The position numbers and the translations under genes were made by a program. The notes below the pieces were generated by a model. The model saw only the letters and a program-made list of their open reading frames with translations, did no database searches and was not told the DNA's origin. From Opitutaceae bacterium (lineage in GTDB: Bacteria > Verrucomicrobiota > Verrucomicrobiia > Opitutales > Opitutaceae): a stretch of 57,409 bases of DNA. Numbering within the stretch: position 1 is the first letter of the stretch; the number at the start of each line of letters is the position of its first letter. Below are positions 16,508 to 25,926 of the stretch, in pieces. Location of the stretch: contig JACSRI010000214.1 in the NCBI GenBank assembly GCA_014879845.1, forward strand, positions 1 through 57,409, given 5' to 3'.

Positions 16508-18475
16508 ATGTCCTCCCAGCCGAACTCCGGCCCCGAGCCAGTCTCTTCAGTCTCCGACGTCGAACCCGGATCGTCCCGCGACACCTTCGCCATTGCCGCC
16601 GACCCCGCCACGACCGAGGTGCAGTGGCACGAGCAGGTCTATCGCGGCGATACGGTTCCGCAGCTCACCTGGCGCGCCGTCCTGACCGGCGGTGTCATCG
16701 GCATGGCCATGAGTGCGGCCAATCTCTACACCGTCGTGAAGATCGGCTGGTCCTTCGGCGTGGCCATCACGTCGGTCGTGATCTCCTTCACGCTCTGGAA
16801 CCTCCTGCGGCTGTTCACGGCCGGGCGCGTGTCGCCCATGTCGGTCCTTGAGAACAACTGCATGGCCTCGACCGCGTCGTCGGCCGGCGCGGCGACGGGC
16901 AACACCATCGCGACCGCGTTTGGCGCGCTCCTGCTCATCCAGGGCTACCACCAGCCGTGGTGGGCGGTGGCTGGCTTCACGCTCTTCACGGCGGCGCTCG
17001 GCGTGTTCATCGCCGTGCCGATGAAACGCCAGCTCATCAACCGCGAGAAGCTCGCCTTTCCCAGCGGCGTCGCCGCGGCCACCACGCTACGCAGTCTCTA
17101 CAGCCACGGCGCCGATGCGGTGCGCAAGGCCTACGTGCTGCTCGCCGGCTTCATCGCCGGCATCCTCTCCGGCCTGCTCAAGGCGCCGGAGGGTGCGATC
17201 AAGGCGTTCGACCACTTCTTCCAGCGGGTGCCGATCCGACTGCCCGATCTCCTGCCCGCGGGAGGATATTGGTCGCTCAACGGGCGCTCGATGCTGGGCT
17301 TCGGTTTTGAGCCGAGCCTGCTGCTCATCGGCGCGGGCATGATCGTCGGCTTGCGCGTGTCGCTTTCGATGTTCGCGGGTGCCGCGCTGCTCTATTTCTG
17401 GATCGGACCGGCGCTCGCGGCCATGGACCTCGCGCACGCGGGCGAGACAGCGTACCTCGTGTCGATCCCGATCGTCGGCGGCGACACGATCTACCATTTC
17501 CCGCGCTGGGCGCTGTGGGGCGGGACGTCGGTGATGGTGTTTTCCAGCCTCGCGGCCTTCGCGCTGCAGTGGCAGACGATCGCGCGTGCCTTTTCCGGGC
17601 TGCGGCGCAAGGCAGCCGTGTCCGACGCCGAGGCGCGGCTCACCGCCATCAACGTGCCCGTGAGCTGGCTCGTGGCCGGGCTCATCCCGATCTCGCTGGG
17701 CATGCTCACGGTGCAGTATTTTGCCTTCGGGCTGAGTCCCTGGCTCGGCCTGGTCGCGATCGCCGCATCGATGGTTTTATCGATGGTCGCGGCACGGGCG
17801 ACGGGCGAAACCGACACCACGCCGATCGGCGCGATGGGCAAGGTGATGCAGCTGCTTTTCGCCGCGTTCTCGCCGGGCAACATTCCGCACAACCTCATGT
17901 CCGCCGGCTGCGCCGCCAACGCCGCCTCGGCCAGTGCCGACCTGCTCACCGACCTGAAGAGCGGCTACATGCTCGGAGCGAATCCGCGCAAGCAGTTCAT
18001 CGCGCAATTCGTCGGCATCTTCTTCGGCACGGTCTCGGTCGTGCCGGCCTGGTACCTGATGATCCCGAACAAGGAGACGCTCGAGTCCTACAGCCCGCCC
18101 GCGACGAACATGTGGCGCGCGGTGGCTGAGGTGCTGGCGGGCGGCGGCATCGACCAGCTGCCCATGAGCGCGCGTTGGGCCATCGTGATCGGCGCGCTCG
18201 TCGGCGTGGCCATCCCGCTCGCGTCGAGGCTGGCGCCGCGCCTCGCGCCGTTCATCCCGTCGGCGATGGGCCTGGGACTCTCGTGGGTCATGCAGTTCAA
18301 GGATGCCCAGGCGTTTCTCATCGGCGCGATCCTCGTGCTGGTCTGGCGCCGCCTGAGCGCGCGCACGGCCGACGGATACTCCATCCCGGTCGCCTCCGGC
18401 CTGATCGCCGGCGAGTCGCTCGCCGCCGCCGGCGTGGCCATCGCCGCGACGCTGATCGGGTGGTTCAGTCTTTGA
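16508..18475 (+). CDS. OPT-family oligopeptide transporter
   Basis: Inner-membrane transporter of the oligopeptide transporter (OPT) superfamily, 655 aa from ATG 16508 (an in-frame extension to 16304 is arginine/proline-rich and rejected). A soluble N-terminal tail of about 55 residues is followed by roughly 14-16 hydrophobic segments. Family features include MAMSAANLYTVVKIGWSFG, SVLENNCMASTASSAGAATG and FPSGVAAATTLRSLYSHG. Bacterial OPT proteins take up small peptides or metal chelates driven by protons; the substrate here is unknown. It is convergent with the reductase gene at 18514-19902. Confidence 0.93.
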   Translation: MSSQPNSGPEPVSSVSDVEPGSSRDTFAIAADPATTEVQWHEQVYRGDTVPQLTWRAVLTGGVIGMAMSAANLYTVVKIGWSFGVAITSVVISFTLWNLLRLFTAGRVSPMSVLENNCMASTASSAGAATGNTIATAFGALLLIQGYHQPWWAVAGFTLFTAALGVFIAVPMKRQLINREKLAFPSGVAAATTLRSLYSHGADAVRKAYVLLAGFIAGILSGLLKAPEGAIKAFDHFFQRVPIRLPDLLPAGGYWSLNGRSMLGFGFEPSLLLIGAGMIVGLRVSLSMFAGAALLYFWIGPALAAMDLAHAGETAYLVSIPIVGGDTIYHFPRWALWGGTSVMVFSSLAAFALQWQTIARAFSGLRRKAAVSDAEARLTAINVPVSWLVAGLIPISLGMLTVQYFAFGLSPWLGLVAIAASMVLSMVAARATGETDTTPIGAMGKVMQLLFAAFSPGNIPHNLMSAGCAANAASASADLLTDLKSGYMLGANPRKQFIAQFVGIFFGTVSVVPAWYLMIPNKETLESYSPPATNMWRAVAEVLAGGGIDQLPMSARWAIVIGALVGVAIPLASRLAPRLAPFIPSAMGLGLSWVMQFKDAQAFLIGAILVLVWRRLSARTADGYSIPVASGLIAGESLAAAGVAIAATLIGWFSL

Positions 18476-18513
18476 GGTCTAGAGAAAGGAAGGGGTTCCA
18501 ACTCCCTCCGATC

Positions 18514-19902
18514 TCAGCCTTGCCCGATATTCTCCGCGATCTCCTCGAGCGGGTAGGTGACGATCTCCGCCAGCGTCGGATGATACCACGGCGCCTTGAG
18601 CAGGTCGAAGACCGTGAGCCGGGCCGCGAGCGCGACGGAGAAGATGTGGATCAGCTCGCCGGCATCGCGTCCGACGATCTCCGCGCCGAGGACCCGGCCG
18701 TAGGTCGGGTCGGCCAGGACCTTCACGTGGCCGATCTTCGCCTCCATGAGGATCGACTTGCCGTGGTCATCGAACGGATACGAGGCAGCCAGGTAGGGGA
18801 TCCCGGCGGCGTCGAGTTGCGGTTGCGTCGGCCCGACCGTGGCGAGCTGAGGGTCGGTGAAGGTGACGGAAAGCAGGGTGCCGTAGTCGACGGGTTCGAC
18901 CGGCTGGGCGAAGGCGTGCTTGACCGCGACTTCGGCCTGCTGGATCGCGACGTGCACGATCTCATGCGGGCCGGCGCAATCACCCGCGGCGTAGACCGCG
19001 GGATTGGTCGTCTGCTGGTACTCGTTGGTGCGGATGTGCCCGCTCGCGAGCGTCTCGATGCCGGCGGCCTCGAGCCCGAGCAGCGCCGTGTGCGGTTCGC
19101 GGCCGAGCGCGTTGAGGCAATGACGCGCACGCCGCACGACCTCGCGTCCCTCGTGTTCAAACGACACGGCGAACTCGGCACCGTCGAAGGCGACGCGCGT
19201 GAGCCGGGTGCCCGTGAAGAGTTCGATGCCGTCCGCGCGCAGGGCGCGTTCGACCGCGGCGGAGGCGTCGGGGCTGTTCTCCTTGAGGATGTGGGGGCTG
19301 CGCTGGACCTGGATCACCTTCGCGCCCATGCGGACGAGGTAGTGCGCGAGTTCGCAGGCGACCACGCCGCCGCCGAGCACGATGACCGACTCGGGCAGGA
19401 AATCGAGGTCGAGGACCTGGTCGCTCGTCCAGGGCTGGGACTCCCGCAGCCCCGGCACGGCCGGCCAGGCGATGCGCGAGCCGGTGCCGATGAGGAAACG
19501 GTCGGCGGTGACGAGCGTGCCGTCGGAGAGTTCAAGCCGGTTCGGTCCGACGAAGTGGGCCTGGGCGCGGATGAGCGTGAACTTGCCCGACTCGAGCTGT
19601 TGTTTCCGGAAGTCGGCAAACTCGCCGATGATCCGGCGCTTGCGCTCGAGCACGGCGCGCATGTTGGCCGCGGCGCTCGGGATATCGAGGCCGAGCGTCG
19701 CGCCGTGGCGTGCGTGATGCAGCACCTCGGCGGTGTAGATCAGCGTCTTTGAGGGCATGCAACCGCGCAGGATGCACAGGCCGCCGAGGTCCTTCGCGCC
19801 GTCGATGATCGCGACACGATCCGCGAAGCGTGTGGCCGCGCGCGCGGCATTGAACCCGGCGCTGCCGCCGCCGATCGCGATGAAATCGTAGTGGGTCTGC
19901 AT
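18514..19902 (-). CDS. FAD-dependent pyridine nucleotide-disulfide oxidoreductase
   Basis: Flavoprotein disulfide reductase of 462 aa, in the family of dihydrolipoyl dehydrogenase, glutathione reductase and mercuric reductase. The FAD dinucleotide motif IGGGSAGFNAA (residues 10-20) is followed by the redox-active pair Cys43 and Cys48 in GGLCILRGCMPSK. The NAD(P) motif is VLGGGVVACELAHYL, the second FAD motif is YAAGDCAG, and the dimerisation domain ends with WYHPTLAEIV, which carries the catalytic His/Glu. All catalytic residues are present. ATG 19902 is chosen; the extension to 19944 adds nothing conserved. No lipoyl-complex genes are adjacent, so the substrate is not fixed. Confidence 0.93.
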   Translation of the reverse strand: MQTHYDFIAIGGGSAGFNAARAATRFADRVAIIDGAKDLGGLCILRGCMPSKTLIYTAEVLHHARHGATLGLDIPSAAANMRAVLERKRRIIGEFADFRKQQLESGKFTLIRAQAHFVGPNRLELSDGTLVTADRFLIGTGSRIAWPAVPGLRESQPWTSDQVLDLDFLPESVIVLGGGVVACELAHYLVRMGAKVIQVQRSPHILKENSPDASAAVERALRADGIELFTGTRLTRVAFDGAEFAVSFEHEGREVVRRARHCLNALGREPHTALLGLEAAGIETLASGHIRTNEYQQTTNPAVYAAGDCAGPHEIVHVAIQQAEVAVKHAFAQPVEPVDYGTLLSVTFTDPQLATVGPTQPQLDAAGIPYLAASYPFDDHGKSILMEAKIGHVKVLADPTYGRVLGAEIVGRDAGELIHIFSVALAARLTVFDLLKAPWYHPTLAEIVTYPLEEIAENIGQG

Positions 19903-19930
19903 GTCAGCCGTGTTTGGAGATTTGGAGCCT

Positions 19931-20083
19931 AACCACAAAGACACGAAGGCACAAAGAAGGACGGATGGGACGCAACGAGGCGCAGAGGGCCCAGAGTGAA
20001 AGACTCGGTCTTGCGCCTTCTGCGCCTCCTCGCGGCTCCGTTGTTTCCTGCCTTCCTTTGTGCTCTCGGTGTCCTCTGTGGTT
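19931..20083. repeat. Long imperfect palindromic repeat (MITE/REP-like)
   Basis: The left arm starts AACCACAAAGACACGAAGGC and the right arm ends GGTGTCCTCTGTGGTT; the reverse complement of the right arm starts AACCACAGAGGACACCGAGA, and the match continues inward through ACAAAG.AAGG, CAACG and GAGGCGCAGA to a short centre near 20000. The whole intergenic space between two minus-strand genes is this element. It has no ORF of its own. Its form and position suggest a non-autonomous mobile or palindromic element. Confidence 0.75.
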
Positions 20084-20097
20084 CAAACGGATCGGTG

Positions 20098-20655
20098 TCA
20101 GTTCGGATAGCAGATCGCGTCGGCGACCTTTTTCGCCGCGGCGTCGTCGACGAGCGCGCGGATCAGCTCGAGTGCGAAGGGCACGGCCGTGCCGGCGCCG
20201 CGCGAGGTGATGATGTGGCCGTGGCGCACGACGGCGACGTCCTTGCGCATGTGCGGCAACTCATTCTCGACCGAGAAGTGCGCGGTGTGCGGGAGGGCAC
20301 CGAGGATGCCCGCATCCTTGAGCACGGTCGGCGCGGCGCAGATCGCGGCCACGTAGCGGCCGGCGGCGGCATGTTTCTTCACGAGATCGATCACGACAGA
20401 CGAGGCTCGCAGGTGGCGCACCCCCGGACCGCCCGGAATGAGAAGGAGGTCGTACATGCGGCCGGCCACGGAGGCGAGGGCGGTGTCGGTGCCGATCACG
20501 ATATTGGTCCGTCCGGTCACGCGTGGCTCGTCACTCAGGCTGGCCACGGTCACATCGACGCCGGCGCGGCGAAGCAGATCGATCGGGGTGATGGCTTCCA
20601 CTTCCTCCACACCCTCGGGCATGACGATCAGGGCGGTCTTTGTCGGATTTGCCAT
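20098..20655 (-). CDS. DJ-1/PfpI family protein (YajL-like)
   Basis: Cytoplasmic DJ-1/ThiJ/PfpI-superfamily protein of 185 aa. The motif VMPEGVEEVE (residues 11-20) carries the conserved acidic residue that tunes the catalytic cysteine; the nucleophile elbow is YVAAICAAPTVL with Cys106, and DLLLIPGGPGVRHL is the family's central strand. Members of the YajL/DJ-1 branch are described as oxidative-stress proteins or deglycase/glyoxalase-like enzymes; which applies cannot be told from sequence. ATG 20655 is chosen because the extension to 20706 is unrelated to the family. It is divergent from the SDR gene at 20705 with 49 bases between. Confidence 0.92.
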   Translation of the reverse strand: MANPTKTALIVMPEGVEEVEAITPIDLLRRAGVDVTVASLSDEPRVTGRTNIVIGTDTALASVAGRMYDLLLIPGGPGVRHLRASSVVIDLVKKHAAAGRYVAAICAAPTVLKDAGILGALPHTAHFSVENELPHMRKDVAVVRHGHIITSRGAGTAVPFALELIRALVDDAAAKKVADAICYPN

Positions 20656-20704
20656 GCCGTCTTTTGACACGGGCGGGATGTCGGGACAAGACTCGTCCCC
20701 GCCC

Positions 20705-21637
20705 ATGAATCACGCCGCGCCCAGCCACGGTCATGCGCCGAAGCGCCTCGCCATCTTTGGCTGCGGCTACGTCGGCAGCGCCCTTGCCTGTGAGGCGCGG
20801 CATCGCGGCTGGCATGTCCTGGCTCTCACGCGCAATGCCGCGCGCGGCGAGGAGTTGCGCGCGCACGGTGTCGAGGTCGTCGCCGCCGACCTCGCGGGAG
20901 ACGACTGGCACGAGACGGTGTCGCGCGAGCAGGATCTTGTCGTCAACTGCGTGAGCTCGGGCGGCGGCGGCCTGCCCGGCTACTGGCGCTCCTACGTCGA
21001 TGGCACCAAAAGCATCCTGCGCTGGGCGGCGCACGGTGTGCCGGCGACCTATGTCTACACGAGCAGCACGAGCGTGTATGGACAGGGTGGAGGCGAGGTC
21101 GTGACCGAAGAATCGGCCACGGGCGGCGGGTCCGAGGCGGCGGAGCCGCTCCTCGTCGCGGAGAGACTCGTGCGGGAGGCGACGGAGTTTCGCCGCGTCT
21201 TCATCCTGCGCCTCGCCGGGATCTACGGCCCGGGCCGGCACTATCTCGTCGATCAACTGCGCTCCGGCGCGACGCTCTTTCCCGGCACCGGTGCGCATCG
21301 CCTCAACCTCGCGCACCGCGACGACATCGTCGGTGCGATCGTCGCGTGCCTGCTCGCGCCCGCGGGCATCGGGAGCACGGTTTTCAACGTCGCTGACGAC
21401 ACACCGACTCCGAAGGGCGAAGTTGCCTCCTGGCTCGCCCAGCAGCTGGGTGTGGCGCCGCCCCAGTTCGCGCACGACCTGGCCGAGCCGCCGCCATCGG
21501 GTGTTTCGCCCGTGCGCGGGCGCAGCGGCCCGGTGCCCGACCGGATCATCAGCAACGCCCGACTCAAGCGCGTACTGCACTGGTCGCCGCGGTATCCCGA
21601 CTACCGGGCCGGCTACGAGGCGATCCTGGGGGCGTGA
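20705..21637 (+). CDS. NAD(P)-dependent epimerase/SDR protein (YeeZ-like)
   Basis: Extended short-chain dehydrogenase-like protein of 310 aa. The Rossmann motif is [17 protein letters not shown] (from about residue 15), with TSSTSVYGQ as the active-site Ser/Tyr strand and [13 protein letters not shown] as the substrate-binding region. A YxxxK catalytic pair is not obvious, as is common in the YeeZ/atypical SDR branch. ATG 20705 follows directly on the divergent DJ-1 promoter region. The substrate is unknown, perhaps a nucleotide sugar or cofactor. Confidence 0.87.
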   Translation: MNHAAPSHGHAPKRLAIFGCGYVGSALACEARHRGWHVLALTRNAARGEELRAHGVEVVAADLAGDDWHETVSREQDLVVNCVSSGGGGLPGYWRSYVDGTKSILRWAAHGVPATYVYTSSTSVYGQGGGEVVTEESATGGGSEAAEPLLVAERLVREATEFRRVFILRLAGIYGPGRHYLVDQLRSGATLFPGTGAHRLNLAHRDDIVGAIVACLLAPAGIGSTVFNVADDTPTPKGEVASWLAQQLGVAPPQFAHDLAEPPPSGVSPVRGRSGPVPDRIISNARLKRVLHWSPRYPDYRAGYEAILGA

Positions 21638-21781
21638 GTCAGTTGGCGTCCGAGCCGCGCTTGGCAGGCGCGGCCACGGATACACACGGCGCACGACTGT
21701 TGCCGCGTTTGCCAAACGCCGCGATGGCGCTCATCCCGCGCTTGCCTTGGACCTGCGGCCTGCGCCACGATCCGCTCCGCG

Positions 21782-22192
21782 ATGCGGATACGCCGGCGTC
21801 AGACCCCCGCCGAGGATTTCCAGATGGCACCCATGATCGACATGGTGTTCCTGCTGCTGGTGTTTTTCATGTGCGTGAGTTCGCTCTCCCAGGCGGAGCG
21901 CGCCATGCCGGTCGACTTGCCGGCCTCGACCGAGAGCACGGTGCCGGAGGATCTGGCGGACCGGGCCACGATTTCCATCACGGCGGACGGCTCGCTTTAC
22001 CTGGGCGCGGAAAAGGCCGACGAGGCCGCGCTCGGCGAGCGCGTGCGCCGCGCCATGCAGGCCAACCCGAAGACCCGGCTTCACGTCCGTGCCGACGGGA
22101 CCGTACGCTTCGATGTGATACGACGCGTCCTGCGCACCTGCGCGGCGGCGGGTGCGTACGACGTGATCTACTCCACGCATCAGGAAGGTTGA
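21782..22192 (+). CDS. ExbD/TolR biopolymer transport protein (copy 1)
   Basis: Inner-membrane protein of 136 aa with one transmembrane helix (about residues 17-36) carrying the conserved proton-path Asp in [16 protein letters not shown], followed by a periplasmic domain. It belongs to the ExbD/TolR family, which energises TonB or Tol systems together with an ExbB/TolQ partner. No ExbB or TonB gene is next to it. The stop is three bases before the start of a second ExbD gene, so the two are cotranscribed and probably form a mixed subunit pair. A TonB-dependent receptor lies far downstream at 52529-54598. Confidence 0.92.
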   Translation: MRIRRRQTPAEDFQMAPMIDMVFLLLVFFMCVSSLSQAERAMPVDLPASTESTVPEDLADRATISITADGSLYLGAEKADEAALGERVRRAMQANPKTRLHVRADGTVRFDVIRRVLRTCAAAGAYDVIYSTHQEG

Positions 22193-22195
22193 GCG

Positions 22196-22642
22196 ATGGC
22201 GATCCGCCTGAAGAAGAAACCGCTGCCGCCGGCGATCTTCCAGATCGCGCCGATGATCGACGTGGTCTTCCTGCTGCTCATCTACTTCATGGTCGGCACG
22301 ACGATCCACAAGCAGGAGGCGGACATCAGCTTCCTGCTCCCCGGCGTGGCCGAGACGAGCGAGGCGATCGATTTCCCCGACGAGCAGATCATCGAGATCC
22401 GCGCCGACGGGCAGGTGATCGTCAACGACTACGCCTACGATACGCCGGCGGCCGCGCGCCTTACGCAACTGGCGGGGATGCTCACGCGCTTTCGCCAGGC
22501 GAGCGAGGCCAGCAAGGCGACCGCGGCGGTGACGATCGCGCCCGATCCGGCAACGCCCCATCAGCGCATCGTTCGGGTCATGGACGCGTGCGCGCAGGCG
22601 GGGATCACGCAGGTGAACTTCGCGCTCGGCGACGACGAGTAG
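22196..22642 (+). CDS. ExbD/TolR biopolymer transport protein (copy 2)
   Basis: Second ExbD/TolR-type protein, 148 aa, with the helix [18 protein letters not shown] including the conserved Asp and a periplasmic domain ending with [12 protein letters not shown]. It shares the MID-VFLLL core with copy 1 but little else, so the pair is diverged rather than a recent duplication. Tandem ExbD genes usually accompany one ExbB (TonB-ExbB-ExbD-ExbD layouts); here the ExbB partner must be elsewhere in the genome. argH follows after 224 bases. Confidence 0.92.
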   Translation: MAIRLKKKPLPPAIFQIAPMIDVVFLLLIYFMVGTTIHKQEADISFLLPGVAETSEAIDFPDEQIIEIRADGQVIVNDYAYDTPAAARLTQLAGMLTRFRQASEASKATAAVTIAPDPATPHQRIVRVMDACAQAGITQVNFALGDDE

Positions 22643-22866
22643 CCGGGGCGGTGGTGGCGCGACGCGCCGAGCGGAAACGCAGAACAACCCAGATCGAACG
22701 CCCAGCCTCGACGTGCGGGGTTTGTCACATGTTCGATCCGGGTGCCGATACCGCCAGCGACCGTCGTCCGCGCCACCTCCGGATTGTTGGCACTTCGGCC
22801 GGGCGGGGCGCCGGGCCGGCCGCGTTTCGCGTTGCCACCGCCGCCGGCCGCCAAAACCCTTCCCGG

Positions 22867-24303
22867 ATGGCCAAGGCCAAGTCGCAGCTCTCTCCCGCCG
22901 CCCAAGCCACCTGGGGCGGCCGCTTCTCCACCGGACCCGCGGAGCTCATGCTCCGGTTCAGCGAATCCGTGTCGTTCGACAAGCGCCTGGCTCCGTTCGA
23001 CATCGCGGTGAACAAGGCCCACTCGGCCATGCTCGCGCACGTCGGTCTGCTCACGCCGCCCGAGCGCGACGCCATCCACCGCGGGCTCGACGAGATCGCC
23101 GCCGAGATCGCGGCCGGGAAGTTCGTCTGGGAGACGAAGTTCGAGGACGTGCACATGAACATCGAGCAGGCGCTCACCAAGCGTGTGCCCGCCGCCGCCC
23201 GCCTCCACACCGCCCGCTCGCGCAACGACCAGGTCGCCACCGACGTCCGTCTGTTCTTCCGCTACGCCTGCGAAGCCCTGATGACGCGCGTGCGCCACCT
23301 CCAGGCCAACTTCGTGCAGTTGGCCGAGGCCAACGCCGACGTGCTCGTGCCCGGCTACACGCACCTGCAGCGCGCGCAACCGGTGTCGCTCATGCACCAC
23401 CTGCTGGCCTACGTCGAGATGCTCGACCGGGACGCCGGCCGCTTCGCCGAGGTGCGCGCCCACGCCAATGTCTGCCCGCTCGGCGCCGGTGCCATCGCCG
23501 GGACGACCTTGCCGATCGACCGCGAGTACACCGCGCGCGCCCTGGGCTTCGTCGACGAGCGCGGCCGCGTGCGCGTCACGACCAACAGCATGGACGCGGT
23601 GGCCGACCGCGACGTGTTCATCGAGTTCGCCTCCGCCTGCGCGCTCGCCGGCGTGCACCTCTCGCGCCTGGCCGAGGACATGATCCTGTGGAGCAGCGCG
23701 GAGTTTGGCTTTGTCGACTTGTCCGACGCATTTTGCACGGGCTCGAGCCTGATGCCGCAGAAGCGCAACCCCGACGCCATGGAGCTGATCCGCGGCAAGG
23801 CCGCGCGCCTGCAGGGCAACCTCCAGACCCTGCTCACCATGGTCAAGGGCCTGCCGCTGACCTACAACCGCGACCTGCAGGAGGACAAGGTGCCGGCCTT
23901 CGACAGCTTCGACCAGCTCGCGCTCTGCCTCGAGGTGGCCGACGGCGCGATGGGCGGCCTGCGCGTGAAGCGCGCGCGCTGCGTCGCGGCCGTGGCCGAT
24001 CCGGCGCTGCTCGCGACCGACCTTGCCGACTGGCTCGTGTTGCGCGGCGTGCCGTTTCGCGAGGCACACCATGCCGTGGGCGGCCTCGTCGCTGCGGCGG
24101 AAAAACTCGGCTGCGTGCTGCCCGACGTGCCGCAGGCCGAAGCGGTGAAGGTGCACCCGGGCTTCAAGGAAGGCTGGCGCGAAGTCTTCGATCTCGACCG
24201 CGCCATGACCCGCCGCGGCGGCATCGGCATGCCCGGTCCGACGCGGGTGAAGGCGGAACTCCGGCGCTGGCGCAAGAAGCTCGGACTGGACAGGAAGGCG
24301 TGA
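22867..24303 (+). CDS. argH: Argininosuccinate lyase
   Basis: Cleaves argininosuccinate to arginine and fumarate (EC 4.3.2.1), the last step of arginine synthesis. The 478-aa protein opens [20 protein letters not shown] and contains [19 protein letters not shown]-type [10 protein letters not shown] with the catalytic region, and the fumarase/aspartase signature [12 protein letters not shown] (about residues 292-303) with its catalytic Ser. An in-frame extension to 21634 exists but overlaps the exbD genes and is a shadow. No other arg genes are nearby, so it is a single-gene unit. Confidence 0.97.
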   Translation: MAKAKSQLSPAAQATWGGRFSTGPAELMLRFSESVSFDKRLAPFDIAVNKAHSAMLAHVGLLTPPERDAIHRGLDEIAAEIAAGKFVWETKFEDVHMNIEQALTKRVPAAARLHTARSRNDQVATDVRLFFRYACEALMTRVRHLQANFVQLAEANADVLVPGYTHLQRAQPVSLMHHLLAYVEMLDRDAGRFAEVRAHANVCPLGAGAIAGTTLPIDREYTARALGFVDERGRVRVTTNSMDAVADRDVFIEFASACALAGVHLSRLAEDMILWSSAEFGFVDLSDAFCTGSSLMPQKRNPDAMELIRGKAARLQGNLQTLLTMVKGLPLTYNRDLQEDKVPAFDSFDQLALCLEVADGAMGGLRVKRARCVAAVADPALLATDLADWLVLRGVPFREAHHAVGGLVAAAEKLGCVLPDVPQAEAVKVHPGFKEGWREVFDLDRAMTRRGGIGMPGPTRVKAELRRWRKKLGLDRKA

Positions 24304-24321
24304 GCGCCATGACCCGGAGAT

Positions 24322-24441
24322 TGGGTCACAGAGTGCACGGGCGAGGCACAGAGTTCACAGAGCGGTCAACGGCTGCGAACTCCGGTCGATCGTGCGGCCG
24401 TTCGTCATCGGCGCCATCGCCACGTCTCTCTGTGGAACTCC
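24322..24441. repeat. Possible degenerate palindromic repeat
   Basis: Between argH and the MFS gene, GTCACAGAGTGC and GCACAGAGTTCACAGAG face CTCTCTGTGGAACTCCGCT at the other end. This resembles the ends of the palindromic element at 19931-20083 but is less complete. Reported with low confidence. Confidence 0.35.
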
Positions 24442-24453
24442 GCTAGAAGCGCT

Positions 24454-25860
24454 GTGACCTCGGTGCCCACTTCCGACGGTTCGGTCCATCCGGCCTCGCT
24501 CCGCCGCGTGCACGCCGCCATCGCATTCAACTTCTTCAACGCGATGACCTGGCAGGTCGCGCTGGGGACGCCGATGGTGCTGTTTGCGGAAAAGCTCGGC
24601 GCCTCGGCCGCCGCGGTCGGCCTCGCTTACTCGTTCGTTTTTGTCCTCACGCCGATCCAGGTGCTGTCGACCGCCTTTCTCCCGCGCTACGGATTCAAGG
24701 GCATGATGCTCTCGGGGTGGGGCGCGCGCAGTCTCTTCCTGCTCCCGCCGGTTGCGCTCGCCTGGATGAACCCCGGGCCGGGCTCCGGCATGGTGTGGAT
24801 CTTCATCGGCAGCCTGTTTCTCTTCACCTTCTTCCGCTCGATCGGCGCATGCGCCTGGCAGCCGTGGATGAATGCCCTGCTCAACGAGAGCAACCGCGGC
24901 CGCTATTTCTCCCTGGAGCAGGTCGCCTCGGGTATCGCCGGCGTGGGCACGTTGCTGGTGTGCTGGTATTCGCTGCGTGTGATGCCGCTGCACCAGGCGT
25001 TTCTCCTGCAGTATGGTTTCGCCTTCATCGGGTCGTGGCTGGCCTACTACGCGCTCTCGCGCCTGCCGGACGCGCCCAGGCCGTCGGCGCTGCCGCTCGC
25101 GACCGTCGTGCGCGAGTCGCCGCGGATCGTCGCGCAGCCGGGGCCGTTTCGACGCTATCTCGTCATCGGCGTGGTCAACGGCGTCGCCATCTCGGCCATC
25201 CCGCCGTTTTGCGCCTACTACCTGAAGGTCGTGCCGCAGCTCTCGGCCTCGGCGGTGGTGGGTTTCACGCTGCTGCAGTACCTCGGCGTGATCTGCGGCG
25301 CGTTCTCGATCCGCAATCACGTCGACCGCCTCGGCTCGAAGCCGTTCTTCGCGCTGGCGCTCGTCATCTACATCCTGGTCGCGACGTTTTGGATCGGCGT
25401 GCTGCGTGGCTGGACCGACGGGCTCGTGCCGATCGGCGTGGCGTATTTTGGCGTCGGCGTGGCGGCCTCGTGCTGGGCGAGCGCCGCGAACAAGTACCTG
25501 CCGCTCGTCGTCGGCACGGAGAACCGCACGCTCGCGTTTTCCGTCCAGGGCGCGGTCACGGCCGTGGTGAGCGGATTCTCGCCCGCGATCTGGGGCCTCT
25601 TCATCAAGGGACACACCGACGCGCCGTCGGTCGATGTCGTCGCGTTCCAGGTCTTCTTCGCGGTCACGATCGCATGTGCGCTCTTTGTCATGGTGCGCGT
25701 CGTCCGGCTGCCGTCCAACGCCCGCGTCGGCGCCGACCGCGCCCTCTTCGGCGGCGTGAACCTGCGCGCGTTCCGTGGGTTCACGTATCTTGCGAGCCTG
25801 GTGCTCCCGGCTGCGAGCGAGCCGGCCTCGAAGGATGGGAAGAAGGCGGAGGATGCCTAG
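24454..25860 (+). CDS. Major facilitator superfamily transporter
   Basis: Inner-membrane MFS-type transporter of 468 aa with about 12 hydrophobic segments. It starts at a GTG (24454) preceded by AGAAGCGCT; the opening MTSVPTSDGSVHPASLRRVH gives a short cytoplasmic tail before the first helix AAIAFNFFNAMTWQVALG. The ends are hydrophilic. Recognisable stretches are MVWIFIGSLFLFTFFRS and AYFGVGVAASCWASAANKYLPL. Substrate unknown; this branch is common beside sugar metabolism genes in Opitutaceae (inference). mutL follows on the same strand after a REP-like palindrome. Confidence 0.87.
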   Translation: MTSVPTSDGSVHPASLRRVHAAIAFNFFNAMTWQVALGTPMVLFAEKLGASAAAVGLAYSFVFVLTPIQVLSTAFLPRYGFKGMMLSGWGARSLFLLPPVALAWMNPGPGSGMVWIFIGSLFLFTFFRSIGACAWQPWMNALLNESNRGRYFSLEQVASGIAGVGTLLVCWYSLRVMPLHQAFLLQYGFAFIGSWLAYYALSRLPDAPRPSALPLATVVRESPRIVAQPGPFRRYLVIGVVNGVAISAIPPFCAYYLKVVPQLSASAVVGFTLLQYLGVICGAFSIRNHVDRLGSKPFFALALVIYILVATFWIGVLRGWTDGLVPIGVAYFGVGVAASCWASAANKYLPLVVGTENRTLAFSVQGAVTAVVSGFSPAIWGLFIKGHTDAPSVDVVAFQVFFAVTIACALFVMVRVVRLPSNARVGADRALFGGVNLRAFRGFTYLASLVLPAASEPASKDGKKAEDA

Positions 25861-25890
25861 GATGGTGCGCGACATCCGCAGCATAGCGAC

Positions 25891-25917
25891 CAAGGGTAGG
25901 GAGGCCTCCCTGCCTTG
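25891..25917. repeat. REP-like palindrome before mutL
   Basis: GGGAGGCCTCCC (25899-25910) is a perfect 12-base palindrome inside AGGGTAGGGAGGCCTCCCTG. The same GGTAGGGAGGCCTC sequence recurs at 35223-35236. Confidence 0.6.
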
Positions 25918-25926
25918 CTGAACAGC

